From Plicaturopsis crispa FD-325 SS-3 (Eukaryota; Basidiomycota; Agaricomycetes; Amylocorticiales; Amylocorticiaceae), in contig KN832555.1 of the NCBI GenBank assembly GCA_000827205.1, positions 3,026,669 to 3,090,668 of the forward strand: a stretch of 64,000 nt of DNA, read 5' to 3'. The translations under genes were made by a program, and so were the position numbers. Positions 1 through 11,443 of this stretch are shown piece after piece. Numbering within the stretch: position 1 is the first letter of the stretch; each line of letters opens with the position of its first letter. The notes beneath the pieces are model-generated. The model was not told the DNA's origin, made no database searches, and saw only the letters and a list, made by a program, of their open reading frames with translations.

Positions 1-681
1 TTGCAAACCAATATTCGCAGACATTGAATACCGTGGGCTCCAACGTCGTAAAGGATTTCGAGTATTTCGCTTCCTTGCGTTTCTTGTACTTTTCTTTGCT
101 GTATTCCGTCTTCAAGGAATAGTTGGCGTGCTGCTCTATCTGCATTTTGATCATGTCCTTCATTCCACGAACCGTCAGTTTCGGTACTTGGAAATACACT
201 TCAGCCACATACCGAAGCATGGACACCAGATTCCTTAAGCGCCTCGATTTCTTCAAGTGTCAAGGGCTGCACAAATTGGCCATCGTTGATGAGTTCGTTG
301 GTCGCATCGGTATCCTCTGCAAAGTCAGAACGTGAGCACTTTCCTGACGAGTAGTGATACGAAAGGCCTACCAACTTCTTGCAACGACCGCGGGGGGACG
401 ACCTGCAGAGTCTTGCCGACGATCTCAAAAGTCAATCCATAGGGTTTACCTATGAGCTCGTTTGCGTTGAACGAGCCTAGTCTTCCGAGTGTGATGACCC
501 TGTTTTGCTCACGACGTTCAGCATAAACACATTCGCGAGTGAATAGTAACGCGCACGAATTTTGTTCCGTTTTCACAGAGCGCGTGTCCCCGTTGGGAAT
601 TTTGAGGAGCACAGTATGGCCTGCCTGTATCGTTGGCTCCCTGGTCAAAACAGCGCTTGAAGAGCCTTCTCCAGTGTCCAT
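1..681 (-). CDS. TRM6: tRNA (adenine-58-N1)-methyltransferase non-catalytic subunit TRM6, 5' part
   Basis: TRM6 (Gcd10) is the RNA-binding partner of the catalytic subunit TRM61; the complex makes m1A58 in nuclear tRNA. The window holds the 5' part, exons 681-557, 499-372, 316-213 and 157 to beyond base 1, separated by GT-AG introns of 55-57 nt that keep frame. The spliced protein shows the family's N-terminal pattern: VLLKIPNGDTRSVK, LGSFNANELIGKPYGLTFEI, then NELINDGQFVQPLT, EEIEALKESG and TEYSKEKYKKRKEAKYSK followed by EPTVFNVCEYWF. These are seen in sequence and match TRM6 as I know it. The gene is cut by the window edge, so the C-terminal methyltransferase-like half is not visible. It is transcribed away from the transposon-like region that starts about 100 bp upstream. 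Confidence in family is high; exact splice sites are inferred. Confidence 0.93.
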
Positions 682-779
682 ATTGAATTTCGTGCTCGAG
701 TATAGCGCTCAAGTCGAGGACTCGCCTGTATAATTTTATCGCGAACGAACGCCGATTGATCGAAGATTTCCTCCTCCCG

Positions 780-1100
780 ATTCCGCGGCGGTTAACAAAT
801 TAACTTGGCAAATTGACTTATCCCTTACAAAATCAACTTAGCTTAGCTTTTCGCAGCATAAGTTGATTTGTCCAGTTAACTTGACGCTAGCTTTAAGCTA
901 ACAATTCAGCTTGAGGCCTACTGGGCCATGTCCGTGTTATCTGTGGTGCGTATTCCCTCCGAAACGGCCAAGGCAAACATATTTCCACGAGGCGCAGCTG
1001 CAAATTCCCCGGCAAGAACATGAACGGATGTTCGAACCTGCAAAGACCGTATATCCATTACTAACTTATGCTGACTTACGGTAGCTTACAGTCATTGCAG
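780..1100. repeat. Left subterminal repeat cluster of putative DNA transposon
   Basis: AT-rich stretch with many degenerate copies of a short motif around TTAACTT, GACTTAT and AACTTAGCTTAG in both orientations. The same motif family recurs at 7,640-7,860 and, mostly in opposite orientation, at about 8,915-9,130. The outer edges share TTGACTTAT followed by YCC in inverted orientation (about 810-822 and, reverse-complemented, about 9,095-9,108). Clustered subterminal motifs of this kind are typical transposase-binding regions of large DNA transposons; the exact termini and target-site duplication could not be fixed by eye. Confidence 0.5.
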
Positions 1101-2010
1101 TGAGCGTAGACACTCTCCAGGGCGACGAAATGCATTAAATATTGCCCGTGAATGCTTGAGCAAGTTTCCGCTAGGCAGTGGGCGCTTATGGGCGCCACAT
1201 TTTTGACTGGCCCTTAAGCGGCGTCGCATGTTCATCGACCCAGCGAACAACGTTGTTCCTCACGGTGCTGCGTCTCAGCCTTACGCACTCGAAAATGCTT
1301 AATGATTGTCCATGCTGTCCGTCGCAGCCTGCAGTGAAAGTGCCGTGCCACCTATGACTAGCAGTAAGGGCTTGAGCTGCGAGCAACTACTAATGATCGT
1401 TGTCGAGCCATGCAGACTTCGACAATCCGCTGAGCGGCGCTGGTACGTTGCCCAATTTTTTCTTACGAGTTCTATAGCCTAATGATTCGTGTGTACTGGT
1501 TCAGGACACTGCACATTGCGTACCCGGTCATTACTGTAATGGCACGGGAACACGCCGCAGGAGCAACCTGAGTTGAAGACTTAGCGCATTCCGGGCGTTG
1601 CCTAAGCGCGAGATCAGGAATTTCGATTCGCGAGTTCGTCTGCCTGCTAACCAGCAGGAAAGCAATCATTTCCTTGCAAAGCCCCAAGGCGGCAGGCGCA
1701 CCCGAAGATCTGAGCAAGCCTTGCTGTACAGTGCGTGTATGACTTGTACAAGTAGCTGCTAGAGCTGACAGCTATCGGCAGACCCATAGCGCAGTACAAA
1801 ACACGTCGAGTCGAGGATGCATACACCGGTATGACCCATCATCGAGGCGCATCGGTGTTGTCAAGTCCTGAATCTGAACGATCGGTGTCTACAAAAGGTA
1901 ACATAAATTTGGTTCCGTCTTACATGATGTGCACGCTGACGCTTTTCTTTCGATGCCCTCGCCCCCTTCTCCGACGTTTTCACTGCTCTGATTTGTACTG
2001 CCAGCTCAAG
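1101..2010. other. No gene recognised (leader of the putative transposon)
   Basis: Only short ORFs without recognisable motifs are present on either strand. A few more TAACTTA/GACTTA-like words occur near 1,062-1,090. I infer that this is the non-coding left part of the element that carries the transposase gene. Confidence 0.4.
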
Positions 2011-5000
2011 ATGTTTCGGAAGATCCTCAATTGGTTTAGGCCTGGGCAAGCATCCGACCCTCCCTACCGCGATCAGGTTCCACGACAAAACGGAGAAGGT
2101 ATGTAGAGACACGTTGAGGCCTTTCTCGTGTGAGGCTCACACCGTGCCGACAGACCCTCGTACTGCCTACGGACTCAATCATCCGTACTACGCGGCACCA
2201 TATCCTGGTCCTCCACCGTCGGCCCCTCCCTATCCGTATTTCGACCCACGCGACCCGTTACAACTAGGTCAATATCCGCCCCATCGTAGGCAGCAAAATC
2301 TGCCGTCAAATGGTAGTCAATACCCTGCAGTGCCCAGCTTACATGCGGATGTAGCGGCGAATTTCCCAAACGGCTGTAAGTGAGCTACCCAAGTGTCCTG
2401 GCTCGTATCTGATTGCTTTTTGCACATATTAGACGCGATACCACGTCACATGCAGGCCCAAAATGGTTTCTATCCCCCGCATACTTTCTCCCCGTATTAT
2501 CAGCCCTCTTATCCGACCGCCGCCTCTCCATACATGAATATGTTCGGACAGCCCATGTATCATCCCCCAAACCATGCGCTGCCTCCGCCAACAGAGCTTA
2601 CTGGTTCGAACGTGCGTATTTCTGGTGACCCCGCATCCTCCGACCCTCCGCCGCTAGGCCACACTGAGCGAGGGGGAGACAATGGGCTGGGGACTCCGAT
2701 GGTCGACCCCGAGGATCCATCATCTAACGATGGTCAGTTTATTTGTGCAATCTTATTCTATGAATCTAACTCCGTGCGTTTGACTCAGACTGGCCGGTCG
2801 GCTATCATAGGCGCGAGCAGCCTAAGGGCAACGAGACACCGCTCTGGAAGCACACGAAGTGGGTGTGGCGATCACAAGGGCACGTCACGCACAATGACGC
2901 ACCCGCGGAACGTCGCGTTTGCTTGGGTGTCATGAGGTGTAATACCTGCGGTCGTCTCTCACGGCCGAAGACAGAGGCTGGCGCACGACAAATCCAGTTA
3001 TCTGAGGGGTGCAGAGCTCCAGGCTGTGTTGAGTCGCAAGACAGTCCCCTGCTACATGAAACCTGCGACGCAAAGTCTTTCCATTTCACCGTGCGCAGGC
3101 AGGGGAGGGCGTACCTCGTCTGGGAGCATTTCGGCATGCACGATCATGATCGCCCACCCGGTGGTGGCCTCTCAAGGACGCAGGAGCTTGCGGTCGATGC
3201 ACAGGTCCTTCGTCATCAGAATGCGAGTGCTCACCAGCTTCGCACTGGTGATAGCGGACCCGGCTCAGTGCCCTTGGCCGCAATCGCGCCTCCTCTTGCG
3301 AATCCCCGCACTGCTCGATACCAGATCAGCAAAAGTCAGTCGCGGGTTGGCATCCAGCCCTCCTCTGGCAAAGGCGGTCTATCCGTTCTCCATGAGCTCG
3401 GCGCGGTCAACGAGAAATTGGGGTCGACCTTTCTCATTGATTCCGGCCTCCTCGGTCCAACATACATCACCCTTCAGACCTCTTTCATGGACACCTGCAT
3501 ACGCGAGGCCGTCGAGGCATGGATTGAGGACCGAGAAGATAGCCCTGTCTCCTCCCGTCACGGATTCGTTACCGATGGAGACCATACATTCTTCCGTAGC
3601 GGAAATCTTCTTACGACGTGCTCGTTTAATACCACTATGCAAGCCTGGGTCCCTGTCCTTTACTCATGGATCGATGGCCTCGATACCGCACATCACCAGC
3701 CACATTTCAAGGCCCTTTTCAACTCTGTAGTGAAGCATGCTGGAAAGCGCTTCAAGAAGGAGTATCTTACGCATGTGAGTTCTGACAGTGTTGTCCGCAT
3801 CGTGAGAAGTACACTTAATGTCGCCTAGATTATGGATTTTTCTGTTGCGCAACGTAATGCACACGCGGAGGAATACGCCAGCGTCATGCTTTCGCGTCTT
3901 CCATCTGTCCATGATCTATCCAATGAAGCCATCGCTGTCGAACGCCGTCGATATATCGAGGAAGCTCGTGCAGCCGAGATTGGATGCGAGACTCATTTTT
4001 ATCGCTCCTCGACACGCTTGAAGAAGAACGGCCTACTTGTCCCCCCAGCGCTCATTAACACCTTCGACGACTACATCCGGCAGCTGATGTCAGTAGACAC
4101 GGATGATGCTCAGTTTGCCGCCGTCGTCCGAGACTTCAACGTTGATTTCCCCCGGTGCCACGGATGGCTGAAGTGGTGGCTACGTCCCACCATCGCATCC
4201 ATGATATTTGCTTCGAAGCGTGTTATGGAGTCTGAGCTTATGAAGAAATACCCAACCAGCTCCAATCCTGTTGAACACCAGCACTCACTTCTTCATCATG
4301 CGACACAAATCGACAATGATCTCATTCCGGGGATAAAAGGCCTTTATCTGCATATTCGCGAACTCGAAGAACAGTACAATGCCATCCGTGGTAAGTTTAG
4401 CCAACCTTCCCTTATCTCCGTGAAGTGAAATCGGAACTCATGTCGTCTTTCTACTAGCTGGACACTTCAACCCGGAGGAGCCGCGCAAAAAGTCTCGTCC
4501 GGCTAGGCCACACTGGGACGCTAACGATGGGCGAGCTCCGGATACGTACGAGGCACTGGCAACGACTTCAGCAATGCATCATGATGCTGCCGCTGACCCT
4601 TCGCATACTCGGGCTGTAGTCATTCCGGAGCGTCTACTGGTCTCGTATCGGTGGGATGTCAACTCTTGCTTCTTTGACTCCAGTCTTCAGCTTTGGTTTC
4701 ATGCCTATTATTTGTGGTCACCGGAGACCCGGGAAACCATCGTTGCGGCACTGGGTAGTAAACCCGTCATCAGCTCGATCTTCTATCACTTCCTTCGCCG
4801 GTTACAGTGGATTACTAAGCCATCCCTAGATGACCTGGTGGGTCGGCGGGAGCTTGATCTCATGCAACGCCTTGTACGCCATGCTATCTTTGGAAAATGG
4901 AAGCTTTATCCTAATCCAAAGAGCTATGGCTGCGCAAAACGGTGGTTACGCCATGCTGTCCAGGTATGATACTATGATGCATCTATCAACCAGTTATATG

Positions 5001-7578
5001 TGCTAACAGACACGCAGGAATTGGACGAAGATACTCAAAGGCATTTCAGTGTCCAGCACACCTCTGTTATGATGTGTCCAAAAGGTCATATATTGCTGCT
5101 GCCTGCGTCAAGTCCGGTACTCTTTTTACGCATAACCAAACGTGACGTGGACACACTCCGACATGTTTACGGTACCACGGGTGGCAAGATCACCACAGAA
5201 CAATACTTCCAACATTTTGTACCCCAAATTGACGTTAGCGAAGACAGTGGTCGTACGATTCCCGTACACACCCTCTACTCCAAGGACCTGGTACCTTGTG
5301 GCCACCGCCATTGCCAGGATACTGTGTCCATCTCAGACATCCAGACATCTTGGCCGCAGCTCCTTCATATCATCCCCGAACCCCTCGTCCATCATGTATC
5401 CAGCACCGATTTTGCGGCAAGTAATCCGCTACACTACGAGCGGACATTTTGCATCTCCAATGATGCGGAAAATCACGAGCAAGTCCAGTACGAGCTTGTC
5501 GGGCGCGTCCTATATCTGGAGAAGCCCTCCCACTTTGTCACGCAGATGCTGTTGGGCAATCGGACGGTCCGATACGATGATATGGATGATCTTCTAGTGG
5601 ATTCCGGCCCTTCCTCTATCCTAGAGAAGCCAAACAGGCACACATCATTTCTCCTATACCACCGTATCTCAAAAGTGCAGGTGAGCCACATAGTTCCCTT
5701 GAGACCTATTCAAGTCATTGACCCATTTGATCATAGACCTCAACACAAACTATCGAGACCATAACGAGCAACTACAATAAAGCCCCACCATAAATTCGAC
5801 AACGCTCCGTAACCGTATCCTCCGACCATTCTTCCGAGCTGCATCTACCTTCATCGGGTGAGCAGTGGGGTACACCACCTGACCTTTCGCCGGCACCTAG
5901 TATTCCTGATACAGACTTTGGAGTATTCGATCTACTAGATCAGCCAGACCCAGCCCGTGGCCTGATTTTGAGCGGTCAAGGTGATCATCCAAGTCGCAGT
6001 CCCTCTCCTTGGGATATCAAGTGTGCAGGGTGCGGTTTTGTTGGTGACGGACATACCATTGATGATGCTGCAGAATCCACACTGCAGTGTGACGCTTGCC
6101 ACACGTGGCTGCATATAAAATGCATGACAGACCTGTTTGACTTGCCTGCGAACTACGCCGATGAAGATTACCCCTGGATATGCCCCCGGTGCTCCGGAAA
6201 GCCATTATGGAATGATACCTAGTGAGCAACTGTGACACGACCGTATATCTACAAGTTAGATGCCTATCTGACCATTTGGATTGATTCACAAATTAGCATT
6301 GGCCAGCATATACTGCTAGTCACACGATCTGATAGCAGGCTATATCCTGTCAAGATCGTAAAGAGACGTGGAAATATGGTAGACCTCGAATGGCATCCGG
6401 GCAATGTCTACGCTCGCGGTGAAAACCCGCGTGGAAACTTGCAGCGGACTACCCAGTTGTGTGTCCGCTTACACGCAGGTGCTGCACGGCCTACTGGCAA
6501 TGGGCGGAATCAAAATAACGTATGTCCCACTTTACAAAGTTGATCTCCGAGATCGGCGGCTGAAATCTGCCAGAACATTATGCGGGAAATTCTGTGGCCA
6601 GTACGCCTAAGCGAAGATTCCGCTGAGCGGCACGGATACGTGAATGAGCCAATCACGCTTGCACTCGAGTCCGCTGCATCAGCTGTCCTTGATGCGCTAC
6701 TTGGACTGCAGCCCGCCGGAGGTAAACACCTGGTCATGGTGATGTTCGGACAGTGGATGGGAGAGTTACCGCCTGACGACCCGGACCCGGAGCCAGACAG
6801 TACCGATGCAGGACCAAAGGCCATGGAGGTGCCGCGTCCAGAATTCGTGCCCAAGAAGTTGAGAGGCATGGCACGCATGCATCGTGCAAGCGACTTCCAC
6901 ACCAAACACCGTGTTCCCATCTTGCCCGGTGACCGGTCTCTCTGCTTCAATATCTTATATTGCATAAGGGTTCACCTCGGCATGTCACTGGACTCTTTAG
7001 ATGACCTCCTCATCCCTGCCGAAACGATGTTGCATCTCGTGATTCTTCGCACCTATCTCAATCGGACACCCTCCGATGATGACCAGATAGCCACTCTCTT
7101 CAAGAAAGGCCACTTTCGACGCATTCTTACCATCCACGAGCAGGCACTGATTGCATGTCATGCGTACGATGAGCACGACACTACGGACCCGTCAATTGTC
7201 CCACAATTCAGTGGTCCGGGGGCCTGTGCAACGAGGCCAAAGCATACGAAGGAACTTGACATTTCGAGTGCCTTTCCTCTAATTACAATCGAGCCGCCGC
7301 ACATCTGGGAGGCAAGCGACTCTACCGGACTCTCCGGTGGCCGTCCGTATGCGGAACTCTCCCGGAAGAACTCGCTGGCTGGTCCCCCCGCCGGACCACG
7401 ACCGAAACCAAAGATGAAGAGACGCCGTCGTCCCAGTCCTGTCGAGAACAACGAGGTCAATCCCGCGCCAGTGAGTGTGATAGATGAACAGGCGCAGCCT
7501 GCAGCAGATGACGCCAACCCTGCCGTGCGGAGAAGCAAACGCCTCAGATCCAATGCAGCGGGCGCAAGTTTGAAGTGA
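2011..7578 (+). CDS. Chimeric transposase-like gene: GCM/WRKY-type Zn cluster, DDE core, USP-like region, PHD finger
   Basis: Long multi-exon gene. Supported exons: about 2114-2375, 2433-2732, 2789-3774, 3829-4390, 4458-4973, 5018-5680, 5839-6221, 6297 to about 6440, and about 6570-7578; the first exon and the 6.44-6.57 kb join are unresolved. Order of parts: Pro/Tyr-rich N-terminus; a GCM/WRKY-like Cys cluster (RVCLGVMRCNTCGR at 2917-2958, further Cys/His to about 3,150, ending WEHFGMHDHDRPP); a DDE-like core with acidic residues in FVTDGDHTFF (3,567-3,596), around FNVDFPRCHGW and in TSNPVEHQHS (4,255-4,284); a C19/USP-like region with Cys box VNSCFFDSSLQ (4,657-4,689) and His/Asp box SHFVTQMLLG...VRYDDM (5,530-5,583); a PHD finger with C4HC3 spacing (6,022-6,192); a Tudor/chromo-like strand segment DLEWHPGNVYARG; and a basic C-terminal tail. 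The combination and flanking repeats suggest a MULE-type DNA transposon. The functional reading is inference; a domesticated gene is the alternative. Confidence 0.7.
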
Positions 7579-7629
7579 TGCGGGTTGACCCTACGGTTTT
7601 CGACTTGGATTCCTGGGTTATCGAGCACT

Positions 7630-7865
7630 AGGTTGATAATGTAGTACTGTTAGCCTCATCGGTGTACACGTTAACTTATAAGCTAGCTTACTACGAGTCG
7701 GCAAGTTAACTTATATACGCAACTTGTCGTAACTTATCTGTCTAATCTACGTGTTAACTTATGCACTTGACGGTCACTTAACTTATTCACTTAGCTTTTG
7801 TAGGACTGAACTGCATGCTAACTTATCAAATTAGCTTATGATATTAAAGCTGTTCCCGAACGTGA
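7630..7865. repeat. Internal/right TTAACTTA repeat cluster
   Basis: At least seven near-copies of TTAACTTA or TAACTTAT, all on the plus strand, interspersed with AGCTTA words, begin about 60 bp after the transposase stop codon. The motif matches the left cluster at 780-1,100. It may be the original right end of the element, with the 7.9-9.1 kb part being captured or nested DNA, or an internal binding array. Confidence 0.5.
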
Positions 7866-7959
7866 GCCTACAGCACTACAAGTATATTTTAGATGACTTT
7901 ACCGTGCCGTGCATGTGTCTGCTCCACACGTCCGTGTAGTAGAGACTGCACTGAGGTGG

Positions 7960-8420
7960 AAACTGTCTGACAACGGCAAGGGCAAGGCCAGAGCAGAACC
8001 CGGCGAGCCCAGCCCCGTACGCTCCGAGAAAGAAATTGCCGACGCACTGCACACCATCGAGACCATCCGACATCGACACCGCCTTCACCTCCCTCCACTC
8101 CGACTTCACCTTCCCCGCGCGCCTCGCCCTCCGCGCCCGTCACGGACACGAAGCTCGCGTACACCGCTGCGAACGCGCCGGTGCGCTACTACGAGCATGC
8201 GCTGAGCCAGCTGCTGTCGAAGCTCGATGCGGTGGAGAGCGCGGGAAGCGAGGACGTGCGCGCGTGAAGGAAGGTGGTGGTGGCGCGCGTGGAGCGGGCA
8301 CTGGAGGAGGTGGAGAGGGAGGTTAGTGGGAGGATGGGCGCATGGAAGGCAAGGAATGGGGTGCAGGCGGAGAAGGAGGTGGAGGCACCTGTGGCGGAGC
8401 AGGGCAAAGATCACTGCAGT
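7960..8420 (+). pseudogene. Broken BAG-domain (Hsp70 co-chaperone) gene fragment
   Basis: Pieced together across frames, this stretch reads as a fungal BAG-domain region: DALHTIETIR, then after a frame change DIDTAFTSLHSDFTFPARL, then after a second change TKLAYTAANAPVRYYEHALSQ followed by LLSKLDAVESAG, then an in-frame TGA (8,265-8,267), then KVVVARVERALEEVEREV. BAG domains bind the Hsp70 ATPase domain and act as nucleotide-exchange factors. Two frameshifts and a stop within about 450 bp indicate a decayed copy. It lies between the inner and outer repeat clusters of the putative transposon, so it could be a captured host fragment or a host gene destroyed by insertion. Identification rests on remembered family patterns; an alignment would settle it. 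Confidence 0.72.
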
Positions 8421-8910
8421 AAACCGTTAGTGAACAGCCAAGGCAAGGGGAGGAACTCAGGACGAACAGGACCACCGCGGGAGACGAGAATTCAGCCTCG
8501 ATGCGGACAAAGTCGGACGCGCTTTGTACGACCTGCTCACCATGAATCGTGTAGGCGAAGCTACGGTCCTCGACATGGGACGGGGTTGTCGCGCGCGTCA
8601 CCGTTGAGCGCCCACGCATGTGCACGGTCTTGCATTCGGACTGGCATTCGGTGCGTAGCAGCGTTGTTAGTATTGGCACCACATGCAGCTCGAGGAGGAC
8701 GGGCAACTTACGCGCATGGAAGCGGAACGACTGAGCACCGCGAGCTTGCATCAACATATGTGCCTGGAAAAGACCCAACGGGGTTGAGCACTGCAGATAT
8801 GGATGCACTCGCTAATGTCGGTGTAGCCTGAGAGGACGACATGAACATCGACGGTCAGCGTTTGACAGAGCGATCGACGGTGCGGACTCAGCGGTAACAT
8901 ACTTTTGTCA
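8421..8910. other. No gene recognised
   Basis: ORFs on both strands overlap here, but none shows a recognisable motif or convincing amino-acid composition. The stretch may be the eroded 3' continuation of the BAG gene fragment. Confidence 0.3.
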
Positions 8911-8914
8911 TCTT

Positions 8915-9135
8915 CTGCGCGGTCAACTTACTGCAGGTCCATCACCGACATATCGCACCTTTGGGCCCTGAGTAAGACTCTTGCCAGGATATTACAGCGC
9001 TCGAGGGAGTATACAGTGAAAGCCAAGTTACATTGTTCAAGCGTGAGATAAGTCAAGTGAAAGCTAGCATAAGCTATCGTGCCAAAATTCATGCTGGAAT
9101 AAGTCAATAAGTTAGCCCGATAAGTAACTTTATAC
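8915..9135. repeat. Right outer subterminal repeat cluster
   Basis: Copies of the ACTTAT/AAGTCAA family recur here mainly in minus orientation: GATAAGTCAAGTG, GAATAAGTCAATAAGTTAG and GATAAGTAAC. The reverse complement resembles the outermost left cluster (shared TTGACTTATYCC). I infer the right end of the transposon, about 220 bp before the UNC-45 start codon. Confidence 0.45.
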
Positions 9136-9355
9136 ACAATCCGATTCCGCTCGCGTGCTCCGCTGCTGCCTCTTGCTTTGGACCACCTCAATTCCTTATT
9201 TTCTCTTCATCTGCGCACACGGAACGCGCGACTGTAGGCACTCTATCGCTCTACGGAGTATCTTTGAGTGGGCGAATCTTGGTGTAGTGGTCAGTCAAGC
9301 ATCGTTCTGCCAATCCACTAATTCTCGATCTTTTTTGCATAGCTATATCGCAGCC

Positions 9356-11443
9356 ATGTCTGCAGAGCCGACAGAGGGGAAGTCATTAGATACGCTCCTT
9401 CAGAAATCCAACCAGAAATCATCGAGCTCCCTACTACCCGACGAGCTTGCGTACTTGGTCTCCGCTTTCCTACCAACCCAAGATTCCACATCCCGCTCAA
9501 AAGCCTACCTAGTCCTCGCTGCATTCTGCCAAGGGGTGCGCAGCTCATCGAAACCACCCAAGGCAGATGAGCCGGATCCAGCTACAGACAAACTTGCCCG
9601 TGCATTCAAACCCTCCGTCACGTCACGACTATCGTCAGACGCGGAAGATGATGTCCTGGCCAGCACATCTTTCCTTGTCGCTCTGTTTCAAGTCGACTGG
9701 CAGTCCGCATCAGCTATCCTTGCAGAGGATGGTATCTTGGAGTCCATCATGGATAGCGTTGACTTGCTTCCAATACCTCCGTTGCTTGGCCTGGAGGTGG
9801 CGCATCTATTGGGCCAGGCCAGCGGTCATAAATCGGCGCGCGCACATATATCGTCTCAGCATGTGGAGTGGCTAGAGGCGCAAGCTCGCCAAACGAAAGA
9901 TCGCGCATTACGCGCAGCGGCGGCCGTCGCGATCATAAAGCTCTCTAGGGGTACTGCTATAGATGCCACCGACGATTCGACAGCTTCGGGAGCGCAAAGT
10001 GGCGTTGCAAATGAGGACGAACTCGTAAAGTTGATGAAAGGGTTGATTGTGGACGATGAAAACAAGTCTTCGCTGACGGACGCTATCGAAGGATTGGCAT
10101 ATCTCAGTGTCGATCCCGCAATAAAAGAGGCGCTATCCAAGGATGCGAGCTTCTTTACCAAACTTTTCGCGTTGATACCACGGCGGCAGAGGACCCCCAA
10201 AGAAACACTCGAAATCGACTCAACGCTCATGTACGGTGTGCTCGTCATTGTGACAAACCTCTGCGTACACCGCCCACGCCTCAGCGACGAGCAGGCACAA
10301 ATCGCGAAGCTGAAACGCATGGCCGCCGCGGGCAAGAAGCCCTCAGAGGACCCTGGCAAGACGGGCGGAGATGATCCGCTGGACGATGACGAGCACGTCC
10401 GGGCGCGGGTTCGCCGTTTGATCACATACGGTGTCCTCGACGTCTTGCCCTCAATTGTGGTACTCACCGATAGCCGGGGTAACCGTGTTAACGCGTCGCG
10501 GACGTATCTCAGTCTCGTCGAGGAGAATGAGAATCGCGGGAAAGTGTTGCAGAGCGGGGGCGCTAAGACGTTGGCGTTCCTCATTCGCAAGGCGCTGCCT
10601 CCCACGACAGACTCTTCTGGTGAAGCACTCGAGCCGCCTGATCTAGAAGCGATCCAAGCCCTGGCGAAGCTGGCCATTACCGCCTCACCTATTGCTGTTT
10701 TTGGGCCGAACGCGGGTGCAGCCCATGACACCATTCGACCATTCTCCTTACTCCTTCTGCATCCTGCCTCGACACTTCTCCAGCGCTTTGAGGCTCTGAT
10801 GGCACTGACCAACCTGTCGTCTGCAAGCCCCGAAACAGCCCAACGTATAGCGAAAACGGATGGGATCCTGAACAAAGTTGAGCTCTTGCTTCTAGAAGAT
10901 CATGCCCTAGTCCGGCGGGCCGCTATGGAGCTCATCTGCAATCTCATCGCGGGCAGCGATGATGTCTTCGAACGATACGGGGGAGCCGGCGCAAGCAAAT
11001 CGAAGCAGCAGGTACTACTTGCGCTGTCGGACGTTGACGATCTTCCCACACGACTTGCGGCATCTGGGGCGCTGGCAACACTGACCACTGCACCGAGTGC
11101 ATGTACGGCATTGTTCAGCCTTCACCTCGAGCGCCACCGCGTGCTGCCCATTCTCGCGCAGCTGATCGATCCCTCACTTGCGGCAGCACTGGACGGCGAC
11201 GAAGAGGACGAGCGAAGTGACCTTCAGGGAGACCCCGGATTAGTTCACCGTGGCGTCATATGCACACGCAACTTTCTGCTTAGCATCACAGATGTTAAAG
11301 CGAAAAAGGACATGGCGAAGGAGGCGGGAGATGTGGGGCTGACTGCGGCGCTTGCAGGTCTAGTAAAAGGGGGTGTTGGCGAGCCAGTCCTTTCGCCGAC
11401 TGTGCAAGCAGTGAAGTGGCTGGTGGATGTTGGGAAGGATTGA
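9356..11443 (+). CDS. UNC-45/Cro1/She4-type myosin chaperone
   Basis: Single-exon gene, 695 aa. UNC-45/CRO1/She4 proteins (UCS family) are ARM-repeat chaperones that fold or stabilise myosin motor domains. The protein is built of repeated amphipathic helices: LVSAFLPTQDSTSRSKAYLV near the start, a central ARM region, LASVLQRFEALMALTNLSSA-like helical pairs (here STLLQRFEALMALTNLSS, about residues 475-492), VRRAAMELICNLIAG (about 520-535) and a C-terminal VLSPTVQAVKWLVDVGKD. No TPR domain precedes the ARM part, as expected for fungal members. The chosen ATG follows a stop-free leader but is the first Met that starts a natural N-terminus (MSAEPTEGKSLDTLLQ). The next gene downstream on the same strand encodes a class I myosin, a likely client. 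Absence of introns is unusual here, since its neighbours have 4-17 exons. Confidence 0.88.
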   Translation: MSAEPTEGKSLDTLLQKSNQKSSSSLLPDELAYLVSAFLPTQDSTSRSKAYLVLAAFCQGVRSSSKPPKADEPDPATDKLARAFKPSVTSRLSSDAEDDVLASTSFLVALFQVDWQSASAILAEDGILESIMDSVDLLPIPPLLGLEVAHLLGQASGHKSARAHISSQHVEWLEAQARQTKDRALRAAAAVAIIKLSRGTAIDATDDSTASGAQSGVANEDELVKLMKGLIVDDENKSSLTDAIEGLAYLSVDPAIKEALSKDASFFTKLFALIPRRQRTPKETLEIDSTLMYGVLVIVTNLCVHRPRLSDEQAQIAKLKRMAAAGKKPSEDPGKTGGDDPLDDDEHVRARVRRLITYGVLDVLPSIVVLTDSRGNRVNASRTYLSLVEENENRGKVLQSGGAKTLAFLIRKALPPTTDSSGEALEPPDLEAIQALAKLAITASPIAVFGPNAGAAHDTIRPFSLLLLHPASTLLQRFEALMALTNLSSASPETAQRIAKTDGILNKVELLLLEDHALVRRAAMELICNLIAGSDDVFERYGGAGASKSKQQVLLALSDVDDLPTRLAASGALATLTTAPSACTALFSLHLERHRVLPILAQLIDPSLAAALDGDEEDERSDLQGDPGLVHRGVICTRNFLLSITDVKAKKDMAKEAGDVGLTAALAGLVKGGVGEPVLSPTVQAVKWLVDVGKD

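Noticed and set aside
9856-10875. 339-aa ORF antisense to the UNC-45 gene
   Set aside because: Shadow frame; the plus strand has a continuous ARM-repeat protein over the same bases.
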